Shown: positions 18,184 through 25,668 of the stretch, one piece after another | Layout: every line of letters starts with the position of its first letter | Numbering within the stretch: the stretch's first letter is position 1 | From: Lysinibacillus sphaericus OT4b.31 | GTDB taxonomy: Bacteria; Bacillota; Bacilli; Bacillales_A; Planococcaceae | DNA length: 64,000 nt | NCBI RefSeq assembly: GCF_000392615.1 | Contig: NZ_KB933398.1 | Coordinates: forward strand, 1,648,082-1,712,081 | Direction of reading: 5' to 3' | Notes under the pieces: generated by a model | What the model was told of the DNA's origin: nothing | Databases searched by the model: none | What the model saw: the letters and a program-made list of their open reading frames with translations, nothing else | Program-made: the position numbers and the translations under genes

Positions 18184-18675
18184 ATGAAAAAGACAATAGA
18201 TATTGAAAAAATTAAACAAGATTATGAAGTGTTTATTCAAGGAAAAAAAAGTTGTGTGTTAAGTCTAGTTAACGGTGAAGGAAAGCCATTTAGTAGCACG
18301 ACACCTTTTGTACGTATAAACGGCAAGTTTTATATTTATATTAGTCGTATCGCAGAGCATTTCCAGCTACTCGAGCAGGCACAATTTGTCGATGTATTAT
18401 GTGTTGCAGATGAAGCTGTGACGTCTAATAGCTTTGCTGCTGAGCGCGCGCGCTGGCAATGTACGTCTAAGCATTTAGGTAATGAAGGGTATGAGGAAGT
18501 GTTTGCTAAATTCGATGGGGTACATAGCGCACCAATGATGAAGCTGTTACGTACGCTTGATTTTTCACTATTTGAGCTAACACCAATAGAAGGCCGTTAT
18601 GTTGTAGGTTTTGGTAAAGCATTTGATATCGATTTAGTCAACGATACGTTAAAACATGTAGTCGTTGATAAGTAA
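18184..18675 (+). CDS. HugZ-like haem-utilisation protein (split-barrel, PNPOx-like fold)
   Basis: Cytoplasmic protein of 163 residues. AGGAGG at 18171-18176 selects ATG 18184. It resembles the pyridoxamine-phosphate-oxidase-like split barrel used by HugZ/HutZ (CVLSLVNGEGKPFSSTTPFVRINGKFYIYISRIAEHFQLL, then FAAERARWQC and VVGFGKAFDID). HugZ/HutZ proteins bind or degrade haem after import. Position as last gene of a haem-type operon supports this, in place of the IsdG-type monooxygenase of Staphylococcus. A general flavin-binding role cannot be excluded. Confidence 0.75.
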   Translation: MKKTIDIEKIKQDYEVFIQGKKSCVLSLVNGEGKPFSSTTPFVRINGKFYIYISRIAEHFQLLEQAQFVDVLCVADEAVTSNSFAAERARWQCTSKHLGNEGYEEVFAKFDGVHSAPMMKLLRTLDFSLFELTPIEGRYVVGFGKAFDIDLVNDTLKHVVVDK

Positions 18676-18722
18676 ACTTTTGACGCTTTCATTTTTACCA
18701 GTTAACCTACAGATGTGAAGAC

Positions 18723-18761
18723 AAAAGGTTTCGGGAATGCCTATCATTCCCGAAACCTTTT
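18723..18761. terminator. Bidirectional terminator between convergent operons
   Basis: AAAAGGTTTCGGGAATG and its exact reverse complement (18745-18761) flank a 5-nt loop. It lies between the plus-strand haem operon and the minus-strand ABC-2 operon and can serve both. Confidence 0.9.
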
Positions 18762-18900
18762 GATTTTTTTTGTAGTTTTTCTGCAACGATTATTGAGATT
18801 GTATACAGCAACAGATGTAGGTGTTTCAATAAATCGCTATTATTGAGCATAACAATTTACACCATTATTGCAAATAAAAATAGTAAAGTAGTCGTTTCTA

Positions 18901-19515
18901 TCAAAAAATCTCCTTTGCTGCCAATAAAGCGAGACATTTTCGAAAGACAAAAATGCTAATCATAGTGCTGATAATGGTCGGAACAAGGATCACTAATAAA
19001 TTTCCCGCCACTAACGATAGATAATAATGGATAGGATAGTTGATTAGAAAAATAAGGAAAACAGCCGTAAACAGCCTTAAATTTTTCATACTCTTCGTAT
19101 CTTGAACGTGTAGTATGTAAAATTGTATACAGATAAGTAAAATCACACAACTAATATTTGCGAAGTACAAAGCGAACTGCTCAGAAAAATTACTGTATAT
19201 AGTAATATGCATAAAATAAAAAGGTGCAGTGATAATAAAAAGAAGTAAAATTTGACAATAGCAAAATAGAAAATCAGTTTTTAACTGTGTTTTTTTTGCT
19301 AGTGGTAAGCTATTTACAAATAGTTCCCAGTTGGCGTTCTTGTCCTGCTCATAAAAACTATTGACAATATTAAGTGAAAATATAACGATGAAAAACAGCA
19401 TAGAAAAACTATCGAAATACTGTATACTGATGAAATTAATAATAATACAAATAATTAATATGCTAACTATTGAGAATTTTTGCATCGAAATTCTATACCA
19501 AAATAATGCTTTCAT
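18901..19515 (-). CDS. ABC-2 type transporter membrane protein (second)
   Basis: Integral membrane protein of 204 residues with about six hydrophobic segments and no recognisable catalytic motif. The start at 19515 (MKALFWYRISMQKFSIV) is chosen because AGGAGGCG lies 8 nt upstream; the ATG at 19521 is too close to it. It is the last gene of the gntR-ATPase-permease-permease operon and resembles the preceding permease in size and topology, so the two may form the channel. Substrate unknown. Confidence 0.75.
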   Translation of the reverse strand: MKALFWYRISMQKFSIVSILIICIIINFISIQYFDSFSMLFFIVIFSLNIVNSFYEQDKNANWELFVNSLPLAKKTQLKTDFLFCYCQILLLFIITAPFYFMHITIYSNFSEQFALYFANISCVILLICIQFYILHVQDTKSMKNLRLFTAVFLIFLINYPIHYYLSLVAGNLLVILVPTIISTMISIFVFRKCLALLAAKEIF

Positions 19516-19527
19516 CCGCATCGCCTC

Positions 19528-20154
19528 CTAAAAATCTTTACGTTTATAAATACCAGTTGAAATAAGATAAGATAGCCATAAGATAAAAAGCCCAACAAAA
19601 GGTGCAAGGTAGCTATAATCTTTCAGTTTGGATAGTATCACGAAAAAATTGGTCACATATCCTTCTAATAGACCTAGTAAAAAGCCTGGTATGAAGCATA
19701 ATGCAATAACAACCATTCTTCCTTTGATTGAGCCGAATTTAATATAAATTGGTAATAACGTTGCCAGCATACAAAAAGCAACTGTCACAATTAGGCTGAA
19801 AATCAGAAAAAAATCGGTTGTCGAAATGTTAGTTGTATAGCGATTAATAAGTATGACAAAAGGTAACGCAATCACAAGTCCAATGATCATCAAAATGATA
19901 CTTAGTATATATTTGCTGAGCACTATTTCGCCTTTTGAAATAGGAAGCGTATTCGCATATTTATCCCAGTTGCATAGCTCATCGTATGTGAGAGCAGTTA
20001 TAGCTTGAATGGTTACGATAAAGACAATAAATGAAAAAAGTATTGCACCCTGTTGCATGAAAACAGACATGATTAAAATGGCAATGAGAAAAATAGCCTG
20101 AGATTTCAATTGACGCTGGAAAGTCATTAAATCTTTCACTAGCAGTGCAGTCAT
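19528..20154 (-). CDS. ABC-2 type transporter membrane protein (first)
   Basis: Membrane protein of 208 residues with six predicted hydrophobic stretches, of the ABC-2 permease type (MTALLVKDLMTFQRQLKSQAIFLIAILIM, then LTYDELCNWDKYANTLPISKGEIVLSKY, a segment typical of such exporters). The ATG at 20154 shares a base with the ATPase stop (TGATG), so translation is coupled. It partners the 20154-20999 ATPase. Substrate cannot be inferred. Confidence 0.8.
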   Translation of the reverse strand: MTALLVKDLMTFQRQLKSQAIFLIAILIMSVFMQQGAILFSFIVFIVTIQAITALTYDELCNWDKYANTLPISKGEIVLSKYILSIILMIIGLVIALPFVILINRYTTNISTTDFFLIFSLIVTVAFCMLATLLPIYIKFGSIKGRMVVIALCFIPGFLLGLLEGYVTNFFVILSKLKDYSYLAPFVGLFILWLSYLISTGIYKRKDF

Positions 20155-20999
20155 CACACAACACTACCTTTCACATAAAATAGCATAATTTCCTCAATAG
20201 TCGGCTTTTCAAGACTAAATGCCGTACTTACTTCGTTTTTACGGACAAGTACCTCAACACCAAAAGCACCGTTGCGCTTCCCGATAACAGCATGTTCAGG
20301 TAATTCACTTACTTCCTCATTATTCCCTTTAAAAATGCCGTATTCATAAAGCATTACATCCTTACTTTCACTAAATAAAATTTCACCATTATGGATACAT
20401 GTAATATAATCCGCAATCTTTTCTAAATCGCTCGTAATGTGTGAAGAAAATAAAATACTATGTGTTTCATCCTGCATAAAATCTAAAAACAAGTCGAGAA
20501 TTTCTTCACGAATAATGGGATCGAGCCCACTTGTTGGTTCATCTAAAATCAATAATTTTGGATGATGTGACAAGGCTAGTGCAATTGACAGCTTCATCCT
20601 CATTCCTCGGGATAACTCTTTAATCCTTTTTCGCTCAGGCACTTTAAATTGCGTTAGCCGCTCATAATAATAGGGCGAATCCCACGTTTTAAATACTCTC
20701 TTCATAAATTTGTCGAGTTGCGTCGCATTTAGCGTCTCGGGTACATGTAAATCGTCAAAAACGACACCGATGTCGTTTTTTATCGCAATTTCATGTTCGA
20801 CAGCATCCTTGCCAAATAGCAAAATTTCGCCATATTCTTTTTTAAGGAGATTTAACATGCATTTAATCGTTGTTGACTTGCCCGCACCATTCTCTCCAAC
20901 AAATCCCATGACTGTTCCTTGGGGTACAGAAAAACTCACATCTTTTAGTGAAAAGCCAACAAAGCTTTTATGTAAATCATGAATTTCAATGGCATTCAT
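20154..20999 (-). CDS. ABC transporter ATP-binding protein (exporter type)
   Basis: Full-length ATPase of 281 residues. Walker A is GENGAGKSTT, the signature LSRGMRMKLSIALAL (an R where most have G), and Walker B/D-loop LLILDEPTSGLDP. The C-terminal 70 residues form the extra domain seen in ABC-2 exporters of the YtrB/BcrA kind. The ATG follows the gntR stop directly, with a GAGGAGG site inside the end of gntR. Confidence 0.9.
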   Translation of the reverse strand: MNAIEIHDLHKSFVGFSLKDVSFSVPQGTVMGFVGENGAGKSTTIKCMLNLLKKEYGEILLFGKDAVEHEIAIKNDIGVVFDDLHVPETLNATQLDKFMKRVFKTWDSPYYYERLTQFKVPERKRIKELSRGMRMKLSIALALSHHPKLLILDEPTSGLDPIIREEILDLFLDFMQDETHSILFSSHITSDLEKIADYITCIHNGEILFSESKDVMLYEYGIFKGNNEEVSELPEHAVIGKRNGAFGVEVLVRKNEVSTAFSLEKPTIEEIMLFYVKGSVV

Positions 21000-21377
21000 T
21001 TAGTTGTCCTCCTCTAAAGTTAATGTTAGAAGCTCTTGTACTTCCTCTTTTGTAAGCCCTGCTGTTTTTGCTGTTTTAACGGCCTTTTGCAAATGTTCTT
21101 CAACCTGACGTAGTAATTCCTCACGAAGAAAATCTTGATTGCGCTCCGTAACAAAGCTCCCTTTGCCTGCGACGGTTTCTATAAAACCATCTCGCTCTAA
21201 ATCAGCATAGGCCCGTTTCGTTGTCATCACGCTAATTTTTAACTCCTTCGCAAGCATACGAATAGAAGGTAATGCATCACCGGCCTGTAATTTATTGGCC
21301 AAGATTGCTTCTTTTAATTGCATCGTGATTTGCTCGTAAATTGGCTTATCGCTGGCGTTACTTAAATGAATATGCAC
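21000..21377 (-). CDS. GntR-family repressor, YtrA type
   Basis: Short GntR regulator of about 125 residues: a winged helix (PIYEQITMQLKEAILANKLQAGDALPSIRMLAKELKISVMTTKRAYADLERDGFIETVAGKGSFVT) plus a small C-terminal dimerisation helix region. This is the YtrA layout, which lacks a large ligand domain. The GTG at 21377 fits the ribosome site TGAGGTG; the in-frame GTG at 21386 is an alternative that overlaps it. It is the first gene of the operon and probably autoregulates through the palindrome at 21466-21488. Confidence 0.88.
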   Translation of the reverse strand: MHIHLSNASDKPIYEQITMQLKEAILANKLQAGDALPSIRMLAKELKISVMTTKRAYADLERDGFIETVAGKGSFVTERNQDFLREELLRQVEEHLQKAVKTAKTAGLTKEEVQELLTLTLEEDN

Positions 21378-21465
21378 TTTTTTCACCTCACAGATTTAAT
21401 GACGCAGGTGTATTTATGGTTGCCATTGTACTTTTGACACATAAGACATACGCCGAAATATTTAA

Positions 21466-21488
21466 CTGTATATATACACTATATACAG
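21466..21488. promoter_or_regulatory. 23-bp palindrome, probable operator of the GntR/ABC-2 operon
   Basis: CTGTATATA - TACAC - TATATACAG: perfect 9-bp arms. It lies about 90 bp upstream of the reverse-strand gntR and about 100 bp upstream of plus-strand ylmC. YtrA-type regulators bind similar A/T-rich palindromes near their own promoter. The sequence is clear; the function is inferred. Confidence 0.65.
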
Positions 21489-21528
21489 ACTGGGCGAAAG
21501 ATGCAACCTAGAAGACTCTTAATGATGG

Positions 21529-21557
21529 GCACGAATTGCAGAAACTCGGCATATATT
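21529..21557 (+). promoter_or_regulatory. Possible sigma-K promoter before ylmC-spoVFAB
   Basis: GCAC (21529-21532), 16 bp, GCATATATT (21549-21557), close to the sigma-K pattern (-35 AC-rich, -10 CATAnnnTA) with the last base differing. Dipicolinate synthase genes in B. subtilis are sigma-K dependent, so a mother-cell promoter is expected somewhere near here. Confidence 0.35.
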
Positions 21558-21587
21558 GGGATAACGGCTCAAGGAGGGAGATGAGGC

Positions 21588-21851
21588 ATGCTACTATCAG
21601 AAATGGTGGATAAAGAGTTAATTCAGGTTGAAGGTGGGGTACATTTTGGCATACTGGCACACACAGAATGCCTATTAGATGTACAAACAGGAAAAATCCA
21701 TGGTTTTGAGATTATTAAAGATAAGATGCCATTCCAAAAAAAGAAAGTAAAAGTTAGTGAAATGATCCCATGGCATGAAATTATACTAATTGGCGAAGAT
21801 CGAATTTTATTTAACAAAACAACGACGGTACAGTCAGAATTTTTACAGTGA
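21588..21851 (+). CDS. ylmC: YlmC/YmxH family PRC-barrel protein
   Basis: Small protein of 87 residues with a PRC-barrel-like pattern (LSEMVDKELIQVEGGVHFGILAHTECLLDVQTGKIHGFEII, then VSEMIPWHEIILIGEDRILFN). Sporulating Firmicutes carry this YlmC/YmxH family, and it sits before spoVFA in Bacillus. AAGGAGGGAG precedes the ATG. Molecular role unknown. Confidence 0.88.
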   Translation: MLLSEMVDKELIQVEGGVHFGILAHTECLLDVQTGKIHGFEIIKDKMPFQKKKVKVSEMIPWHEIILIGEDRILFNKTTTVQSEFLQ

Positions 21852-21860
21852 GGTGAGCTT

Positions 21861-22640
21861 TTGGAAAACGAAAAATGGCTCGTGATCGGAGAAGACTCGA
21901 GATTAAAGGAATTAGCGACAATGTTGAGGAGTCCATCACGTACAGTATTTTATAAAAGAACAACCGTCTGGAATGAGGAGTTAAATAAACTGGTTTTAGA
22001 GTTCCAGCCCAATAAAATTATTCTACCCATTCTTCCATTAAAGATTGAGGTTGAACAATTATACGGTATATCTCAAGTTAAGTTTTATACGGGGCGACTG
22101 ACGATGCATTGGAAGCACTTGCTTGAAAAAAATGAAACGAATTGCTATTTACAGCAAGAGTCTTTTATATGGCAAAATGCTCGTTTAACAGCAGAGGGAT
22201 TTATCGCTACGTTTTACGGTTTAGAGCAAAAATGTATTTACGGACAAAACTTTACTATCGCGGGTTTCGGACGCATAGCCAAAATGCTCGCGTCTTTACT
22301 CGTTAAGATGGGTGCTAACGTGCACATTGTAGCAAGGTCGGTTGTGCAAGTAAGTGAAGCAAAGGCCTATGGTTACAAAGCGACAAATTTAGATGATCGA
22401 AAATGGTCAGTCCATGACAGCATATTTATTAATACAATTCCGGCCAAGTGGATTACGGAAACATTCCAAGATCATGTACCTGCAGTACTATATGATTTAG
22501 CTTCGGAACCAGGCTGTTTAGATATAGATGCTAATCAGTTACAAACGTATGTACTATTGCCATCATTACCTGGGAAATACTTTGCACATGATGCCGCAGA
22601 AATATTGTGCAAGGCAATAGAGGAGGAAGAAAATTGCTAA
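21861..22640 (+). CDS. spoVFA: Dipicolinate synthase subunit A
   Basis: Together with SpoVFB it converts 4-hydroxytetrahydrodipicolinate to dipicolinate in the mother cell, the spore-core chelator. Length is 259 residues, shorter than B. subtilis SpoVFA (about 297) mainly through a reduced N-terminal domain. The TTG start at 21861 follows GAGGTGAG. The NAD(P)-binding Rossmann part has AGFGRIAKMLASLLVKMGANVHIVARS; the family segments FINTIPAKWI and VLYDLASEPG with SLPGKYFAHDAAEIL follow. It overlaps the next gene by 7 bp. Confidence 0.88.
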   Translation: MENEKWLVIGEDSRLKELATMLRSPSRTVFYKRTTVWNEELNKLVLEFQPNKIILPILPLKIEVEQLYGISQVKFYTGRLTMHWKHLLEKNETNCYLQQESFIWQNARLTAEGFIATFYGLEQKCIYGQNFTIAGFGRIAKMLASLLVKMGANVHIVARSVVQVSEAKAYGYKATNLDDRKWSVHDSIFINTIPAKWITETFQDHVPAVLYDLASEPGCLDIDANQLQTYVLLPSLPGKYFAHDAAEILCKAIEEEENC

Positions 22641-23224
22641 CGGGGAAACGAATTGGATTAGGTATAACGGCTTCACATTGTACGTATGAAGATGTTGTGC
22701 CAAAAATTCAAAATTTTATCGATGTAGGAGCGACGGTTATTCCGATTATTACCCACTCTGTATTACATGCAGCTACACGCTTCGGCACAGGTGAGGAGTG
22801 GATTGAAAAAATCGAGGCTTTAACAGGACAACAAGTCATTACTTCTATTAAAGAGGCGGAACCATTTGGACCATCAAATCCACTGGATGCTATGGTTATA
22901 GCACCGATGACAGGCAATAGTATTAGTAAATTTGCCAACGCAGCCACAGACAGCCCAGTGTTAATGGCAGCAAAGGCAACCTTACGCAATGGCTCACCTG
23001 TCATCCTGGGCATCTCTACCAATGATGCTCTCGGCTTAAATGGCATGAATATTATGAAACTGCTCAATGCTAAAAATATATATTTTATTCCATTCGGTCA
23101 GGATTCACCACATGGAAAACCGAACTCATTGATTGCTGATTTTGATAAAATGGTAGATACCGTTTATGCAGCAATTACGCAGAAAATGCAATTACAACCG
23201 CTGTTGATACAATATTTCAAATAA
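22634..23224 (+). CDS. spoVFB: Dipicolinate synthase subunit B
   Basis: Flavoprotein-like subunit of 196 residues. TTG at 22634 is selected by AGGAGG at 22621-22626 and yields the family start LTGKRIGLGITASHCTYEDV. The flavodoxin-like fold shows DAMVIAPMTGNSISKFANAATDSPVLMAAKATLRNGSPVILGISTNDALGLNGMNIMKLL, the family core. It is coupled to spoVFA by overlap. The asd-dapA pair following supplies the same pathway intermediate. Confidence 0.93.
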   Translation: MLTGKRIGLGITASHCTYEDVVPKIQNFIDVGATVIPIITHSVLHAATRFGTGEEWIEKIEALTGQQVITSIKEAEPFGPSNPLDAMVIAPMTGNSISKFANAATDSPVLMAAKATLRNGSPVILGISTNDALGLNGMNIMKLLNAKNIYFIPFGQDSPHGKPNSLIADFDKMVDTVYAAITQKMQLQPLLIQYFK

Positions 23225-23257
23225 ATCATTGATTACACACAATTTTCAGTAATTTTG

Positions 23258-23266
23258 TGATACAAT
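23258..23266 (+). promoter_or_regulatory. Extended -10 promoter before asd
   Basis: TG-A-TACAAT, a good extended -10 about 40 bp upstream of the asd start; the -35 region is weak. It would let asd-dapA be expressed in growing cells independently of the sporulation genes upstream. Confidence 0.45.
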
Positions 23267-23306
23267 AGCACACATTATGGAACTTGTATTCAAGGAGAGA
23301 TGACAG

Positions 23307-24344
23307 ATGACAAAGCAGTTAACAGTTGCGGTTGTAGGTGCAACAGGAGCAGTAGGGTCTAAAATGATGGAGCAGCTAATAACACGAAATTTTCCTATTG
23401 GTGACATTAAGTTTTTAGCTTCTGCACGTTCAGCAGGAAAACCAATCGAATTTAATGGTAAGACATATACAATTGAAGAAGCGACACCAGAAGCTTTCGA
23501 AGACGTCAATGTCGCTTTATTCTCAGCGGGTGGTTCGGTATCAGCGGTGCTTGCGCCAGAAGCGGCAAAACGAGGTGCGGTGGTCATTGATAATACGAGC
23601 CATTTCCGTATGGATCCAGAGGTACCACTAGTTGTACCTGAGGTAAATCGCGGCGATCTTGCTAAGCATAAAGGAATTATTGCAAATCCAAATTGCTCTA
23701 CAATTCAAATGGTGGCGGCCCTTGAACCAATTCGTGCAGCATTTGGCTTAACGAAGGTATTAGTATCGACATATCAAGCAGTTTCAGGTGCAGGTATTAC
23801 TGCGATTCAAGAATTAAAAGCACAAAGCGCAAACTGGGATGCAGGTAAGGAAGTAGAAGCAAATATTTTACCATCTGGTAGCGATAAACGTCATTTCCCA
23901 ATTGCTCGTAATGTCATTCCACAAATCGATAAATTTACAGACAATGGCTTTACATACGAAGAAATGAAAATGATTAATGAAACGAAGAAAATCATGCATG
24001 CACCAGAGCTAAAAGTAGCTGCAACTTGCGTACGTGTGCCAGTCGTTTCGGGACACTCTGAATCTGTTTATATTGAAGTAGAAAAAGAGGCAACGGTTCA
24101 AGAAATTTTTGAAGTATTACGGAATGCACCAGGTATTGAATTACAAGATGATATCGCAACACAAACTTACCCAATGCCAATTTATGCAGAAGGGGAAGAC
24201 GCTACTTTTGTAGGACGTATCCGTCAAGACTTAGACAATGAAAAAGGATTCCACCTATGGATCGTATCAGATAATCTATTAAAAGGCGCTGCATTAAACT
24301 CGATACAAATTGCAGAAGCAATGCTTGAGGATAACTTACTATAA
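23307..24344 (+). CDS. asd: Aspartate-semialdehyde dehydrogenase
   Basis: Reduces aspartyl phosphate to the semialdehyde, the branch point for lysine, dipicolinate, threonine and methionine; 345 residues. The NADP-binding VVGATGAVGSKMMEQL opens the protein. The catalytic cysteine is C130 in NPNCSTIQMV, and the active-site His lies in VPVVSGHSESVYIE. CAAGGAGAGATG precedes ATG 23307. In B. subtilis asd is followed by dapG; here dapA follows directly after 13 bp. Confidence 0.97.
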   Translation: MTKQLTVAVVGATGAVGSKMMEQLITRNFPIGDIKFLASARSAGKPIEFNGKTYTIEEATPEAFEDVNVALFSAGGSVSAVLAPEAAKRGAVVIDNTSHFRMDPEVPLVVPEVNRGDLAKHKGIIANPNCSTIQMVAALEPIRAAFGLTKVLVSTYQAVSGAGITAIQELKAQSANWDAGKEVEANILPSGSDKRHFPIARNVIPQIDKFTDNGFTYEEMKMINETKKIMHAPELKVAATCVRVPVVSGHSESVYIEVEKEATVQEIFEVLRNAPGIELQDDIATQTYPMPIYAEGEDATFVGRIRQDLDNEKGFHLWIVSDNLLKGAALNSIQIAEAMLEDNLL

Positions 24345-24357
24345 GAGGGGTGTAAGG

Positions 24358-25257
24358 ATGAATATAGGTCGAATTGGAACGGCGATGATTACGCCGTTTA
24401 AGGAAGATGGCACGATTAATTATCCAGAACTAGAACGTATTATTAATCATTTAATAGGAAATGGTACTGATTGTATTGTTGCTTGTGGCACAACCTCTGA
24501 AAACCCAACGATGACCACAGAAGAAAAAATTGAAGTTGTACGATTTACAGTAGAAAAAGTTGCCGGTCGTGTACCAGTTATTGCAGGTACAGGGGATAAC
24601 GAAACGGCATATTCTATTGCAATGACACACAAAGCTGAAGAAAACGGTGCGGATGGCATTATGCTAGTAGCACCGTATTATAATAAACCAAACCAACGAG
24701 GTATTTTTGCGCACTTTGAAACGATTGCCAAGGAAACGAAGCTGCCAGTGATGCTCTATAATGTACCAGGTCGCACAGGCATTAATGTGGCCTATGAAAC
24801 TTCTGTTGCATTAAGTAAAATTCCGAATATCGCATGGATTAAAGAAGCGAGCGGAAATTTAGACCAAATGGGCGATATTATTGAGAACGTTGACGCTACA
24901 GATGATTTCCTTGTGTATAGCGGAGATGATGGTTTAACATTGCCATTACTTGCAATTGGTGGGGCCGGCATTATTTCAGTGGCATCTCACGTTGTCGGAA
25001 ATGATATGCAGTTAATGATTAAAGCTTTTAAAGAAGGAAATCATCAGCTAGCTGCCCAAATTCATCGAGCATTATTACCACTAGTACGTGCTTTGTTTGC
25101 ACAGCCGAATCCATCGCCTGTTAAATATGCGATGACAAAATTAGGCTTTGACACATTGAATGTTCGTCTACCTATGGTGGAGATGACAGATGAAGAAAAA
25201 GCGAACTTTGACCAAATTTGGGAAACGTATCATGAAAAAGCAAAGCGTTTTAGATAA
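24358..25257 (+). CDS. dapA: 4-Hydroxy-tetrahydrodipicolinate synthase
   Basis: Condenses aspartate semialdehyde with pyruvate, the first committed step to lysine and dipicolinate; 299 residues. AGAGGGG selects ATG 24358 (an upstream in-frame start at 24310 lies inside asd). The TIM barrel carries GTTSENPTMT, the proton-relay Tyr134 in LYNVPGRTG, and the Schiff-base Lys162 in WIKEASGN. A terminator follows directly. Confidence 0.97.
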   Translation: MNIGRIGTAMITPFKEDGTINYPELERIINHLIGNGTDCIVACGTTSENPTMTTEEKIEVVRFTVEKVAGRVPVIAGTGDNETAYSIAMTHKAEENGADGIMLVAPYYNKPNQRGIFAHFETIAKETKLPVMLYNVPGRTGINVAYETSVALSKIPNIAWIKEASGNLDQMGDIIENVDATDDFLVYSGDDGLTLPLLAIGGAGIISVASHVVGNDMQLMIKAFKEGNHQLAAQIHRALLPLVRALFAQPNPSPVKYAMTKLGFDTLNVRLPMVEMTDEEKANFDQIWETYHEKAKRFR

Positions 25258-25263
25258 CCGTGT

Positions 25264-25298
25264 GGCGTCGCTGATGAAAATCAGCAACGCCTTTTTTT
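25264..25298 (+). terminator. Terminator after dapA
   Basis: GGCGT(C)GCTGAT / ATCAGC(A)ACGCC with a GAAA-type loop and a T7 run, directly after the dapA stop. Confidence 0.92.
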
Positions 25299-25340
25299 GA
25301 GCGGAGATTTGAATGATTCAGAGTTCCATTTGCATGTAAC

Positions 25341-25484
25341 CTACATACCTCGCTCAGTTGAAGAGAAGAACCGTTCGGGTAACCACGCACCTCGACAGTT
25401 CCCCCCTACACTGCTCCTAAGATAGCAAAACACAGAGTCAGCCCCGAATACCACTAAGGCAATACAACTAACTTCCTCATCCAA
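25341..25484 (-). CDS. Doubtful 47-residue open frame inside the repeat
   Basis: TTG start at 25484, preceded by AAGGAGG (25496-25502 on the forward strand as CCTCCTT) at a rather long spacing of about 11 nt. It encodes a cysteine-containing peptide beginning MDEEVSCIALVVFGADSV and ending FFSSTERGM. No known domain is visible. The overlap with a dispersed repeat word argues that this may be repeat DNA rather than a gene. Confidence 0.2.
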   Translation of the reverse strand: MDEEVSCIALVVFGADSVFCYLRSSVGGNCRGAWLPERFFSSTERGM

Positions 25485-25558
25485 TCTAGTCTTTACCTCC
25501 TTAGTCCCTATAATCGATGGGTAACTCTTGCCTCAATTTAATTTTAGTAGACATAAAA

Positions 25559-25585
25559 TACATGTTTCTAACATGAAACATGTAT
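25559..25585. other. Inverted repeat upstream of rnjB
   Basis: ACATGTTTC...GAAACATGT arms around a short centre, about 85 bp before the rnjB start. It may be a hairpin in the leader or part of an operator; no T run follows the stem closely enough to call a strong terminator. Confidence 0.4.
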
Positions 25586-25668
25586 TTTTAATTTGTGCAA
25601 AAGCTTTGCAAACCGTATAATGAAAATTAAGTGGTTGCTGTTCGGGATATCTTTTAGGAGGAAACAAA

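Larger units (their letters stand above)
25299..25668. other. Gene-poor gap dapA-rnjB with dispersed repeat
   Basis: About 370 bp. The central part (about 25340-25510) is richer in C than its surroundings and shares a 16-base word AGAACCGTTCGGGTAA (25367-25382) with the tandem repeat near 60493. On the reverse strand it contains one short open frame (see 25341-25484). The last 130 bp are A/T-rich leader for rnjB, including an inverted repeat ACATGTTTCT... / ...GAAACATGT near 25559-25585. Confidence 0.5.
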
